Position numbers and translations under genes: made by a program. Below are positions 16,287 through 24,591 of a stretch of 64,000 bases of DNA, piece after piece. Every line of letters starts with the position of its first letter. Positions within the stretch are counted from its first letter, which is position 1. Under the pieces are notes generated by a model. The model was given only the letters and a program-made list of their open reading frames with translations. It did not search any database and was not told where the DNA came from. Origin of the DNA: SAR202 cluster bacterium bin87 (GTDB lineage Bacteria; Chloroflexota; Dehalococcoidia; Lucifugimonadales; UBA3495); NCBI GenBank assembly GCA_002238825.1, contig MPNC01000002.1, positions 611,180 to 675,179 of the forward strand, read 5' to 3'.

Positions 16287-17840
16287 ATGCAGTACGACTA
16301 CATCGTGGTCGGCGGCGGTTCCGCCGGCTGTGTCATGGCCACCCGCCTTTCCGAGATGACCGACAAGTCAGTGATCCTGCTGGAGGCCGGCCCGGACTAC
16401 CCTGACTTCGAGCATCTGCCCGAGGACCTGAAACAGGGAAACAACACCTGGCTTTCCGCCTACGGCCCGCACAGCTGGGACTTGCGCGGGCGCGCCAACC
16501 CGATGCAGGACGAGCCCATGGTCATCCCGCGCGGCAAGGCCATGGGCGGGTCGTCGTCCATCAACGGCCAGGTGGTCTTCCGCGGCATTCCCGAGGACTA
16601 TGACCTGTGGGCCGAATGGGGCAACGACGAGTGGAAGTTCACCGACTGCCTGCCCTTCTTCCGCAAGTTCGAGAACGACTGGGACTACAGCGGCGACGAC
16701 TTCCATGGCTCCGAGGGTCCGCTGCCAGTGCGACGGCCCAAGCGCCAGGACTGGCTGCCCTTCAATACAGCCTTCTACGACGCCTGCGTTCGCCTGGGCA
16801 TCCCGGAGCACCCCGACCAGAACGCGCCGGACTGTTACACCGCCGTCTCGCCGCGGCCGATGAACAACATCGACGGCGTCCGAATGAGCACCTCGCTGAC
16901 CTTCCTCAGCACCGCCCGCCACCGGCTCAACCTGACCGTGCGGGGCAACATCCACGCCCGGCGCGTGGTGCTGGACGGAAACAAGGCAGTGGGTGTCGAG
17001 GTGGAGAGCGGCGGCGAGATTTTCACCGTCGAGGGCAGGGAGATCGTCCTGTGCAGCGGCACCATCGGCTCCGCCCAGATCCTCCTGCTGTCGGGCATCG
17101 GCCCCGCCGATCACCTGCGCGAGATGGGCCTCCCGGTGAACCACGAACTGCCCGGCGTTGGCATGAACTTCCGCGACCACCCCGCCGCCTACATCCTGTT
17201 CCGCGGCGAGGGCGAGGAGCCCGACACCTTTGCGCCCAACATCCAGGTGGGCCTGCGCTGGAGCGCCGACGACTCGCCAACCAGGGCCGACTTCCAGATC
17301 ACGCCCACGCTGATGACCAGCGAGCACCGGCCCTCCAGCATCAGCTATGACGGCTCCGGCTTCCACTTCGGCCTGAGCGTGGGCCTGCAGAACGCGTTGG
17401 GAGCCGGCCGTCTTTCGCTGCAATCCACCGACCCGGCGGTGCAGCCGGACCTGGATTACCAGTTGTTCAGCGATTCCTACGACCGCCAGCGCATGCGCCA
17501 GGCCATCCGCAAGGCCCTGGAGATCGCCCAAGAATCACCATTCAAGGAGTTCATCGTCGAGCGACTGAACCCGGTAGATGCCGACCTGGTCAGCGACGAC
17601 GCCCTGGACAATTGGATCCTGCGCAACGCCTACACCCAGCACCACATCGCCGGCACCTGCAAGATGGGCCCCGCCAGCGACCCCATGGCGGTGGTCAGCC
17701 AGCACGGCCGGGTCCACGGCATCGAGGGCCTGCGCGTCGCCGACGCCTCCGTCATGCCAGATGTGATCCGCGCCAACACCAACGCGACGACGATCATGAT
17801 CAGCGAGCGCGTGTCGGAGTTCATCAAGGCGAGCGGGTAA
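16287..17840 (+). CDS. GMC-family FAD oxidoreductase (choline dehydrogenase-like)
   Basis: A 517-residue glucose-methanol-choline oxidoreductase. The FAD dinucleotide fold is at the N-terminus (VVGGGSAGCVMATRLSE, residues 7-23), GMC signature 1 around residue 88 (GKAMGGSSSINGQVVFRG) and signature 2 near 262 (GSAQILLLSGIGP). The C-terminal active-site region has HHIAGTCKMG and later NTNATTIMISER, with the catalytic His and the His/Asn partner position conserved in kind. There is no signal peptide. AAGGAG lies about 11 bp before the ATG. The gene is followed by a long hairpin. The enzyme likely oxidises an alcohol; choline itself is not implied, as there is no betaine aldehyde dehydrogenase nearby. 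Confidence 0.9.
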   Translation: MQYDYIVVGGGSAGCVMATRLSEMTDKSVILLEAGPDYPDFEHLPEDLKQGNNTWLSAYGPHSWDLRGRANPMQDEPMVIPRGKAMGGSSSINGQVVFRGIPEDYDLWAEWGNDEWKFTDCLPFFRKFENDWDYSGDDFHGSEGPLPVRRPKRQDWLPFNTAFYDACVRLGIPEHPDQNAPDCYTAVSPRPMNNIDGVRMSTSLTFLSTARHRLNLTVRGNIHARRVVLDGNKAVGVEVESGGEIFTVEGREIVLCSGTIGSAQILLLSGIGPADHLREMGLPVNHELPGVGMNFRDHPAAYILFRGEGEEPDTFAPNIQVGLRWSADDSPTRADFQITPTLMTSEHRPSSISYDGSGFHFGLSVGLQNALGAGRLSLQSTDPAVQPDLDYQLFSDSYDRQRMRQAIRKALEIAQESPFKEFIVERLNPVDADLVSDDALDNWILRNAYTQHHIAGTCKMGPASDPMAVVSQHGRVHGIEGLRVADASVMPDVIRANTNATTIMISERVSEFIKASG

Positions 17841-17859
17841 TCCAAACAACGCTTGCTGA

Positions 17860-17891
17860 GAGTAGGGGCGAACGTTGATTCGCCCCTACTC
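17860..17891 (+). terminator. Terminator-like hairpin, also a recurrent repeat type
   Basis: A perfect 13-bp stem (GAGTAGGGGCGAA, 17860-17872, with 17879-17891) and a 6-nt loop follow the GMC gene. The T run is poor (AACATTTAATG). The motif looks like a dispersed palindrome, so it may be a repeat serving as terminator. Confidence 0.6.
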
Positions 17892-17931
17892 AACATTTAA
17901 TGTTTGCGGAACTTCACAGGCGTAGCCTGCC

Positions 17932-19128
17932 ATGCCAGCAAACCACTATGAAATTCTGGGTATTGAGCGCAGCGCCACCTATACCGCTATCCGTGACGCA
18001 TACCGGAGGCTGGCGCGAGAACTCCATCCGGACGTCAGCGACGCCTCCGACGCCGAGGAGCGCTTCAAGCAGATAAACGAAGCCTACGACGTTCTCCGCG
18101 ACCCGCGGACACGCGCTGATTACGACGTGCATCTCCTGGCGCAAGATCGGGCTAGCGCGCGCCAACGATCGGCTGAGGATGAGCGTCAACGGCAGCAGGC
18201 GGAAAGAGAGAGGCAGCGGCAACGCGAGGAAGCCGAGCGGCGATATCGGGAACAGGTGGAGCGCCGGCAGCGCGAACTCCAAGAGCGCCGGGAACGCGAG
18301 GAGCGAGTGCGGCGCGTGGAGGAAGAACGCCGGAGACTCCAGGCTGAAGAACGACTGCGCGCCACGACCGAGAGCGAGAAACAGCGAGAGTCCGAACCTA
18401 AACCGGAGCCGCAGCCCGAACCCGCCGTTGCATCAACTGCGTCAGAAGCCGAAAAACAGCCGGCTCCTCCAGACCCGATTCCGGCGCGACAAAGGCGACC
18501 CATCAAAACGATCGTCGCCTTAGCCGTCGGCGCCGCGATTGCACTGCTCCTGGGGGCTCTAGGGATCGTTCTCTCGCTCCAACCGGATGAGGATGGTCCG
18601 GACATGGTGATCCAGACTACCCCGGACGTGGGAGCCACAATCTCTGCGGCGGTTGCGTCGGCTTTTGCCACTGCTGCGCCACCCCCAGCCCAAACGACCG
18701 AAGCGCCGGTTGTACGGGCTATCTCGCCGACTACGGCAGAGTTCAGCCGAGCCGAGTCGCCGAACGCAGCGCCGGCCACTGCGGCACTATCGGAACTCAC
18801 AGCCGCCGCCGCTGGTGCGCCGGCCTCTCACGACGGGACCAACCCGTTCACATTCGAGCTGCATTTCAGCCGGGGGTTGCCGCTCAACTACACGACACTA
18901 CAGGATCACGCGTTTGCGGTCGACGGCGGCGAGGTCACACGAGCGCGACGACTGGAAGAGGGCAGCAACACGGGGTGGGAGATACACGTCCAGCCCGGCA
19001 GTGACGGTTCCGTAACGGTTGTATTGCCGATCTCCACTGACTGCGCCGTTGTCAGCGCGATCTGCGCCGAAGATGGCCAGGCGCTTTCCAACCGGCTTGA
19101 GGTCGTTGTGCCTGGACCCGGCAACTAG
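17932..19128 (+). CDS. Membrane-anchored J-domain protein
   Basis: A 398-residue protein with an N-terminal J domain (residues 5-66) including HPD at 32-34, so it can stimulate a DnaK-type ATPase. It is followed by a very charged Arg/Glu/Gln-rich helix, probably coiled coil (about 65-150), a Pro/Ala linker, one membrane span (about 193-217, KTIVALAVGAAIALLLGALG) and a C-terminal domain of about 170 residues that would be outside the membrane. There is no Gly/Phe region or zinc finger, so it is a type-III J protein and not DnaJ. The orientation places the J domain in the cytoplasm by the positive-inside rule. It stands alone between a hairpin and the PLP enzyme gene. It may recruit DnaK to a membrane client; the client is unknown. 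Confidence 0.8.
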   Translation: MPANHYEILGIERSATYTAIRDAYRRLARELHPDVSDASDAEERFKQINEAYDVLRDPRTRADYDVHLLAQDRASARQRSAEDERQRQQAERERQRQREEAERRYREQVERRQRELQERREREERVRRVEEERRRLQAEERLRATTESEKQRESEPKPEPQPEPAVASTASEAEKQPAPPDPIPARQRRPIKTIVALAVGAAIALLLGALGIVLSLQPDEDGPDMVIQTTPDVGATISAAVASAFATAAPPPAQTTEAPVVRAISPTTAEFSRAESPNAAPATAALSELTAAAAGAPASHDGTNPFTFELHFSRGLPLNYTTLQDHAFAVDGGEVTRARRLEEGSNTGWEIHVQPGSDGSVTVVLPISTDCAVVSAICAEDGQALSNRLEVVVPGPGN

Positions 19129-19242
19129 GTCTGAAATCACATAGTGCCACACGTCGTCAGGGTGTAGATTAAACCGACAAGCATCCGCCCGTAGGATCGA
19201 ATAACGAATCGGATGACTCCCACTTCCGCCATAAGGGGCCCC

Positions 19243-20373
19243 ATGCACTTTGAAACCATCGCCGCACAGGCGGCCCACCAGATCGACGGGGAAACGGGCG
19301 CCGTCGCGCCGCCCATCTACCTCTCGACAACTTTCGAGCGGGACCCCGACGGCGATTATTCGCGCGGTTTCGTCTACTCCCGCGTGGACAATCCCAACCG
19401 CCGCGCCCTGGAGCAGTGCCTCGCGCTGCTGGAGGGCGGGGAAGCGGGAAACGCGGAGGCCGCAGCCTTCGGGTCCGGTTCGGCGGCGACGGCAGCCGTG
19501 TTCCAGGCCCTGGCCCCGGGCGACCACGTCATCGCGCCGGATGATTGTTACCACGGCACATCGAAGATGCTCCGCGAAATCTTTGCTCCCTGGGGCCTGG
19601 ATACCAGCTTCGTCGACATGACCGACTTGGATTCCGTTCGCCAGGCCGTGCGGCCCAACACCCGCCTGGTCTGGGTCGAAACCCCGTCCAACCCGCTGCT
19701 CAAGATCACCGACATCGCGCAGATGGCCGAAATCGCGAAATCCGCCGGCGCCCGGTGCGCCTGCGACAACACCTGGGCCAGTCCCATGCTGCAGCGTCCC
19801 TTCGAATCCGGCGCTGACCTGGTGGTGCACTCAACCACCAAGTACCTCAGCGGGCATGAGGACGTGACCGGCGGCGCGGTGGTCAGCCGCGAGGATTCCG
19901 ACATCTTCCAGCGGGTCCGGCTGATCCAGAACCTGTGTGGTGCGGTTCCCTCTCCTTTCGACTGCTGGCTCGCGCTGCGCGGTATCCGCACGCTGCCGGC
20001 GCGAATGCCGGTGCATTCCGCCAACGCCGGGCGGTTGGCCCGCTTTCTGCAGGACAACCCGAGGGTGTCGGCGGTGCACTATCCGGGGCTCCCGGACCAT
20101 CCGGGCCACGACATCGCTGCGCGGCAGATGTCCGACTTCGGCGGGATGCTGTCGTTCCAAGTTGCCGGCGGGCGGGATGCCGCCATGGATGTGGCCGCCA
20201 GGGTGCGGCTGTTTGTGCGCGCCACCAGCCTGGGCGGCACGCAGAGCCTCATCGAACACCGGGCATCCATTGAAGGGCCGGACAGTCCCACGCCTGACGA
20301 CCTGCTGCGAGTATCCGTCGGCCTGGAGAACGCCGACGACCTGATCGCCGATCTGGCGCAGGCGCTGGGCTGA
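19243..20373 (+). CDS. Cys/Met-metabolism PLP enzyme (cystathionine gamma-synthase-like)
   Basis: A 376-residue fold-type I PLP enzyme of the trans-sulfuration family (cystathionine gamma-synthase, gamma/beta-lyase, O-acylhomoserine sulfhydrylase). The cofactor Lys is in HSTTKYLSGH (Lys200 from this start), preceded by the PLP-contacting YSRVDNPNR and the ETPSNP segment. The C-terminal end has the family pattern SLGGTQSLIEHRAS, ending in RVSVGLENADDL. ATG 19243 is chosen because AAGGGG precedes it and the family N-terminus (HFETIAAQAAH) starts there; an in-frame ATG lies at 19213. The enzyme handles sulfur amino acids in the cytoplasm; which reaction is catalysed cannot be told from motifs alone. 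No other sulfur gene is adjacent. Confidence 0.87.
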   Translation: MHFETIAAQAAHQIDGETGAVAPPIYLSTTFERDPDGDYSRGFVYSRVDNPNRRALEQCLALLEGGEAGNAEAAAFGSGSAATAAVFQALAPGDHVIAPDDCYHGTSKMLREIFAPWGLDTSFVDMTDLDSVRQAVRPNTRLVWVETPSNPLLKITDIAQMAEIAKSAGARCACDNTWASPMLQRPFESGADLVVHSTTKYLSGHEDVTGGAVVSREDSDIFQRVRLIQNLCGAVPSPFDCWLALRGIRTLPARMPVHSANAGRLARFLQDNPRVSAVHYPGLPDHPGHDIAARQMSDFGGMLSFQVAGGRDAAMDVAARVRLFVRATSLGGTQSLIEHRASIEGPDSPTPDDLLRVSVGLENADDLIADLAQALG

Positions 20374-20445
20374 CCCACCGCCCGGCCGAGACCGGCCATG
20401 TGGTACTATCCGAGCATCGCTTCGGTCGGCGGCACCAGACAGGCC

Positions 20446-21219
20446 ATGACTACCAAATCACCCATATTCTCCCCCGGCGCTTTTATCCCCAAGTGGGTGG
20501 ACCCAGACACTTTTGTCTCGCCCGACCCGCCGCCCATGCCCGATGCCATGCACCAGGAACCCCATTTCACCGACATGATGAGCACCCTGCGCCGGCATCT
20601 GCGCGGTCGTCCCAATACCCTCATTTCAAGGGATAGTCACCTCTATTACGACCGCGACAACCTGAACAACCGCTACGAGCCTGATTGCTACATCGCCTTC
20701 GACGTCGACGTCAATGCCATCTGGCCGCGTAACGGCTACATGACCTGGGTGGCCGGCAAGCCGCCAGACTTCGCTCTTGAAATCGCCTCGGAAACCACCG
20801 GACAACGTGACATGGTGATCAAACGACGCGACTATGCACGTATCGGGATCGTGGAATATTGGCGGTTTGATCCCACCGGAGGCGAGTTCCATGATGCGCC
20901 CAAGGGCGGAGACCGGCTGGTCAGCGGTAGTTACGTTCCAATTGAAATGACGACGGAGCCGGATGGCTCCACCTGGGGATACAGTGCGATCCTCAACTTG
21001 TGGCTATGCTGGGACAGCGGGTTGCTGCTCTTCTGGGACCCCGCAACGCTGAGCTTTTTGCGCAACATAGATGCTGCCGATGACGACCGACAGGCCACGG
21101 AAGCGGCGTTGGTGGAAGCGCGCGCGGATCTGGAATATGAGCGATCCGCCCGGGAAACCGCTGAGGAAACCATCCGCCAACTGCGTGCCCAATTGGGCCA
21201 ATCAGAACCCAGTCCCTGA
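20446..21219 (+). CDS. Uma2-family protein with C-terminal coiled coil
   Basis: A 257-residue Uma2/DUF820 protein, longer than the one at 15398. The PD-(D/E)xK core is visible as YEPDCYIAFDVD near residue 80 and PDFALEIASETTGQRD near 105, with Asp and the E-x-A-S strand, then YARIGIVEYWRFDP. A C-terminal extension of about 40 residues is a charged coiled coil, as often seen in this family. An in-frame ATG at 20398 would add 16 residues; 20446 better matches the start of the family. It lies between the PLP enzyme and the amidohydrolase, all on the same strand with short gaps, but functional connection is doubtful. Confidence 0.8.
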   Translation: MTTKSPIFSPGAFIPKWVDPDTFVSPDPPPMPDAMHQEPHFTDMMSTLRRHLRGRPNTLISRDSHLYYDRDNLNNRYEPDCYIAFDVDVNAIWPRNGYMTWVAGKPPDFALEIASETTGQRDMVIKRRDYARIGIVEYWRFDPTGGEFHDAPKGGDRLVSGSYVPIEMTTEPDGSTWGYSAILNLWLCWDSGLLLFWDPATLSFLRNIDAADDDRQATEAALVEARADLEYERSARETAEETIRQLRAQLGQSEPSP

Positions 21220-21258
21220 TCCGAGCAGAATCCCGACGCACCACCCAGGAGGCTGACC

Positions 21259-22710
21259 ATGTTTGACTTGCTGATCACCGGTGGAACCGTTGTATTGCCC
21301 ACCGAGGCAGCCTCCGTTGATGTCGGCGTGCAGGATGGGCGCATCGTCGCCATCGGCGCGCCGGGCACGCTCACTGACGAGGCGGTGCAGACCATCGACG
21401 CCACTGGCCGTATCGTCACTCCCGGCGGCATTGAACCGCACATCCACGCCGCCGCCAACGTGCAGCCCGGCGTGCACCAGCAGGTGGAGGGCGTGCCCAA
21501 CGCCGGCCCGCTGGACCACTCCCTGGGCGCCATCTGGGGCGGCACCACCACCGTGGTCGACTTCGCGCCGGCCCCCAACGAGGGGGAACTGGTTGGCGGC
21601 ATCCTCGACTTCCTGTCGGTCTGGGAGGGGAATACCTACGCCGACTATTCGGCGCACGTCATCTATCGCACCAGCAATACCGCCGACAGCATCGCCCGGG
21701 TGGGCGAGTTGATCAACAACGATTTCCCCAGCGTGAAGATATTCACCACCAACATCCGCCCGCCGGCGGACCCACCGCTCAGCCTCACCCCCACCGGGCG
21801 CATCGACAACGGCCGTCTCACCGACCTGACCGCGCAGTTGGCCCGACACGACGGCGTGCTGGCCGTTCATGCCGAGGATGATGAGATCGTTATGTACAAC
21901 TACCTGCTGGCGCAGCAGCGCGGCATGTGGGACTGGTACAACGCCCACCTCATTCACTCCAAGGAAGTGGAGGACGTGGCCTTCCGCGACGTAATCCGCA
22001 TTGCCGAGCAGAATGGCGCCGGCATGTACTTCGTTCACGTCACGGGCAGCGACGGCGTCAACGCCGTGGCCGCCGCCCGCAGCCGTGGGCAGGCAGTATA
22101 TGGCGAGGTGCTGACGCTGGCCCTGTCCTTCAACGCCTTCCAGTACCGCGAACCCGACGGCATGAAGTACCACACCTATCCGTCTCTCAAATACCCCGAG
22201 GACGGCAGCGACCTGTGGAGCGGCCTGCTGGGCAACAACCTGACCTTCACCGCCACCGACAGCAGTTTCACCACGTACCTGGATAAGACCGCCGGCCTCA
22301 ACGTGCAGGACATGCGCGGCGGCAACATCGGCATTGAGATTCGCATGGGCGTCAACTACACCGAAGCCGTGGTGCGGCGGGGAATGCCCCTGACTCAGTT
22401 CGCCAACATCACCGCCACCAACGCCGCCCGCCTGCTGGGGATGTACCCGCAGAAGGGCGTCATCGCCCCCGGCAGCGACGCCGATTTCGCCATCATTGAC
22501 CCCACAATCCACAAGCGGCTCACCATGGACGACTTGCACCTGCGCGACTACAGCCCGTGGGAGGGCTGGGAGATCCTCGGCTGGCCGACCACGGTGATCC
22601 TGCGCGGCAAGGTGATGGTCGACAACGGGGAACTGCTGGGCACTCCCGACGACGGCCAGCGCGTCCGCCGCCGGATCGACCCGGCGGTGCTGCAACGCCC
22701 GGCTTTTTAG
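21259..22710 (+). CDS. Dihydropyrimidinase-like amidohydrolase
   Basis: A 483-residue metal-dependent amidohydrolase of the dihydropyrimidinase/hydantoinase subgroup. After a short N-terminal beta segment comes the HxH metal motif (PGGIEPHIHA, near residue 57-66; most relatives have D in place of the E). A likely carboxylated Lys lies in FPSVKIFTTN near 160, and further ligands in VHAEDDE near 200 and FVHVTGSDG near 255. The usual late Asp ligand is in the FTATDSS segment near 333. The composite C-terminal beta domain ends the chain. AGGAGG precedes the ATG. It hydrolyses a cyclic amide or related C-N bond in the cytoplasm; the substrate is not assignable. The E-for-D change in the first motif is worth noting. 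Confidence 0.83.
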   Translation: MFDLLITGGTVVLPTEAASVDVGVQDGRIVAIGAPGTLTDEAVQTIDATGRIVTPGGIEPHIHAAANVQPGVHQQVEGVPNAGPLDHSLGAIWGGTTTVVDFAPAPNEGELVGGILDFLSVWEGNTYADYSAHVIYRTSNTADSIARVGELINNDFPSVKIFTTNIRPPADPPLSLTPTGRIDNGRLTDLTAQLARHDGVLAVHAEDDEIVMYNYLLAQQRGMWDWYNAHLIHSKEVEDVAFRDVIRIAEQNGAGMYFVHVTGSDGVNAVAAARSRGQAVYGEVLTLALSFNAFQYREPDGMKYHTYPSLKYPEDGSDLWSGLLGNNLTFTATDSSFTTYLDKTAGLNVQDMRGGNIGIEIRMGVNYTEAVVRRGMPLTQFANITATNAARLLGMYPQKGVIAPGSDADFAIIDPTIHKRLTMDDLHLRDYSPWEGWEILGWPTTVILRGKVMVDNGELLGTPDDGQRVRRRIDPAVLQRPAF

Positions 22711-22776
22711 ACCGACCAACACCGCAAGCCGTCCCCGCCGGCTCAGCCCGGTCCACCGGAGGGTGTCGCTGCCACC

Positions 22777-24252
22777 ATGGCAAACGACACACAGGACAAC
22801 GTTCTATTCTGCCGGTTCTGCGGCCACCTCAACCGGGCAACCGAGCAGGGCGAGGTCGAAGCTGCTGGGGGCCGCTGCGCCCGCTGCGGCGCGTTCTCGG
22901 GTCTGGAGACGATGGCCGAATCCGAAGCCCGTGAACGCTCCCGGCGCATCCGGCTGGACTTCCTGCGCAGCCGATTGGTGCGTCTCGCCATAATCGTGCT
23001 TCCCGTCCTCGGCCTGGTCATATGGGTCCTGTGGCAATACACCGGTCTGCCGCCGGACCCGCCCGCTCCATCAACTCGGATCGGCGACGCATCAGCCCCC
23101 ATACCCCCTGGCGACTGGCCACAGGCCGGCCGCAATGCGACCAACCTGGCCTCCGCCGGCGCCCTCGACCTGCCGCCGGAAACGGCTCCCCAGGCCGCAT
23201 GGAAATACATCGCCGGCGCGCCCATAGTCTCCCCACCGGCGGTCTCGGGCGATAGCGTATATCTGACCGACGAGGCGGGGAACCTGACGGCGCTGGATCT
23301 CAGAACCGGAATCCTCCTCTGGCAGTACGACTCCCGGCTTCCGGCCGGCGTGACTCCGGCGGTGGCGGACGGCCTGGTGTTCGTCGTATTCCGACCCGGC
23401 CTCGTGTCGGCGCTTGAGGCAGACACCGGAGAGGTCGTGTGGTCGAAGCGGCTGCGAACCGCATCGCTGCCTTCTCCCACCATCGCCGACGGCAGGCTGT
23501 ACGTGGCCGAAAGCGACAAGAACCGTGTGCTGGCCCTGGACGCCGCCAACGGCGAAACCCTGTGGGAGTACCGCCTGGGGGACTGGACCATCGCGCCGCC
23601 GGCAGTGATCGATGGCAAGGTGATCGCAACGGCCAACGACGCCAACGTGCACGTTATCGACGCTGAAACCGGACGCCGGCGCATGATCTATGACGCTGGC
23701 CGGTCTCGGTGGGTGCGCGGCGGCCCCATCGCCACCGAAGATCTGCTCCACTTCAGCAGTTTCAACGGACGGATTTGGGGCATCGACTACCAGGGCCACC
23801 GGTATCCGCTGGAGCGGCAGATCCTTTATTTCAAGACGCTGATGTGGTTGTGGGGTTTCACGACTCAGGGACCGGTGCAACAGGGACTGGTCTGGTCCTC
23901 ATGGAGCGTGGACGACCAGCCCTACCAGCCGGCGCTGTCGGGTACGACCCTGGTGGTGGCGGACGCCGTGGGCCCGGTAACCGCGTTGGATTCCGGCGAC
24001 GGAACAATCCTCTGGGAGATCGACGTCGGCGCGGACATCACCGCTCCTGCCACCACCGCCGGTCCCATCGCGTTGGTGGGCGACGAGCTGGGGCGCTTGA
24101 CCGCTCTTTCCATCGCCGACGGCTCGACCGCATGGGAAACGCGACTGGACGATCCCATAACGGCGTCCCCAATCGCGGCGGGAGGCATGGTCCTCGTTCC
24201 CACCGCCGCGGACGGCGGAACCCTCGTTGCACTGGCGGAGAATCGCCAGTGA
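22777..24252 (+). CDS. Zinc-ribbon, single-span membrane protein with PQQ-type propeller
   Basis: A 491-residue protein. The N-terminus is a zinc ribbon with CxxC pairs at Cys12/15 and Cys34/37. A basic segment follows, then one membrane helix (about 68-87, IIVLPVLGLVIWVLW). The rest is a PQQ-like beta-propeller outside the membrane with repeated blades ending in W: RTGILLWQY, DTGEVVWSK, ANGETLWEY, GDGTILWEI and ADGSTAWET. The fold resembles BamB and quinoprotein propellers, but no PQQ-ligand set of a dehydrogenase is evident, so binding or assembly is more likely than catalysis. It is the last gene before a strong terminator. The joining of a cytoplasmic zinc ribbon and an external propeller suggests a transmembrane scaffold or sensor. 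Confidence 0.78.
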   Translation: MANDTQDNVLFCRFCGHLNRATEQGEVEAAGGRCARCGAFSGLETMAESEARERSRRIRLDFLRSRLVRLAIIVLPVLGLVIWVLWQYTGLPPDPPAPSTRIGDASAPIPPGDWPQAGRNATNLASAGALDLPPETAPQAAWKYIAGAPIVSPPAVSGDSVYLTDEAGNLTALDLRTGILLWQYDSRLPAGVTPAVADGLVFVVFRPGLVSALEADTGEVVWSKRLRTASLPSPTIADGRLYVAESDKNRVLALDAANGETLWEYRLGDWTIAPPAVIDGKVIATANDANVHVIDAETGRRRMIYDAGRSRWVRGGPIATEDLLHFSSFNGRIWGIDYQGHRYPLERQILYFKTLMWLWGFTTQGPVQQGLVWSSWSVDDQPYQPALSGTTLVVADAVGPVTALDSGDGTILWEIDVGADITAPATTAGPIALVGDELGRLTALSIADGSTAWETRLDDPITASPIAAGGMVLVPTAADGGTLVALAENRQ

Positions 24253-24276
24253 GCACACAACCGGCTTGACCTTCGA

Positions 24277-24309
24277 GAGGGGCGCCTACCACTGGGCGCC
24301 CCTCATTTT
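24277..24309 (+). terminator. Rho-independent terminator
   Basis: A perfect 10-bp stem (GAGGGGCGCC, 24277-24286, with 24295-24304), 8-nt loop, then ATTTTTG. It ends the propeller gene. Confidence 0.9.
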
Positions 24310-24347
24310 TGCGACCGCGCGCAGCGGATTCGCGCGCTGCAGCGAGC

Positions 24348-24371
24348 ATATTGTGCAGGATTTCACAATAT
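24348..24371. promoter_or_regulatory. 24-bp palindrome, candidate operator of ABC operon 1
   Basis: ATATTGTG and CACAATAT, perfect 8-bp arms with an 8-bp spacer, lie in a markedly AT-rich stretch (about 24345-24500) in an otherwise GC-rich window. It is 220 bp before the binding-protein gene. Several -10-like words follow (TATAAC at 24408 and 24438, TATATC at 24461) but none has a convincing -35. The rest of 24253-24591 holds only the terminator and no gene. Confidence 0.5.
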
Positions 24372-24591
24372 AAATTATCGTTTTCGTCGATATTGCAATG
24401 CCAATAGTATAACGATATTCGTCTTTACAATGAAGTTTATAACGGTTTAGGCTTGCTCGATATATCCTGACATCGAAAATCGCTTCCATTTTTGGGAATT
24501 ATTATCGAATATCTGTAAACGAGATGACTGGCAATGATCGGGTTGTCCACCCAGCTGGCTGCCTGTCGCAGCGCACACGGAGGTTAGCATC

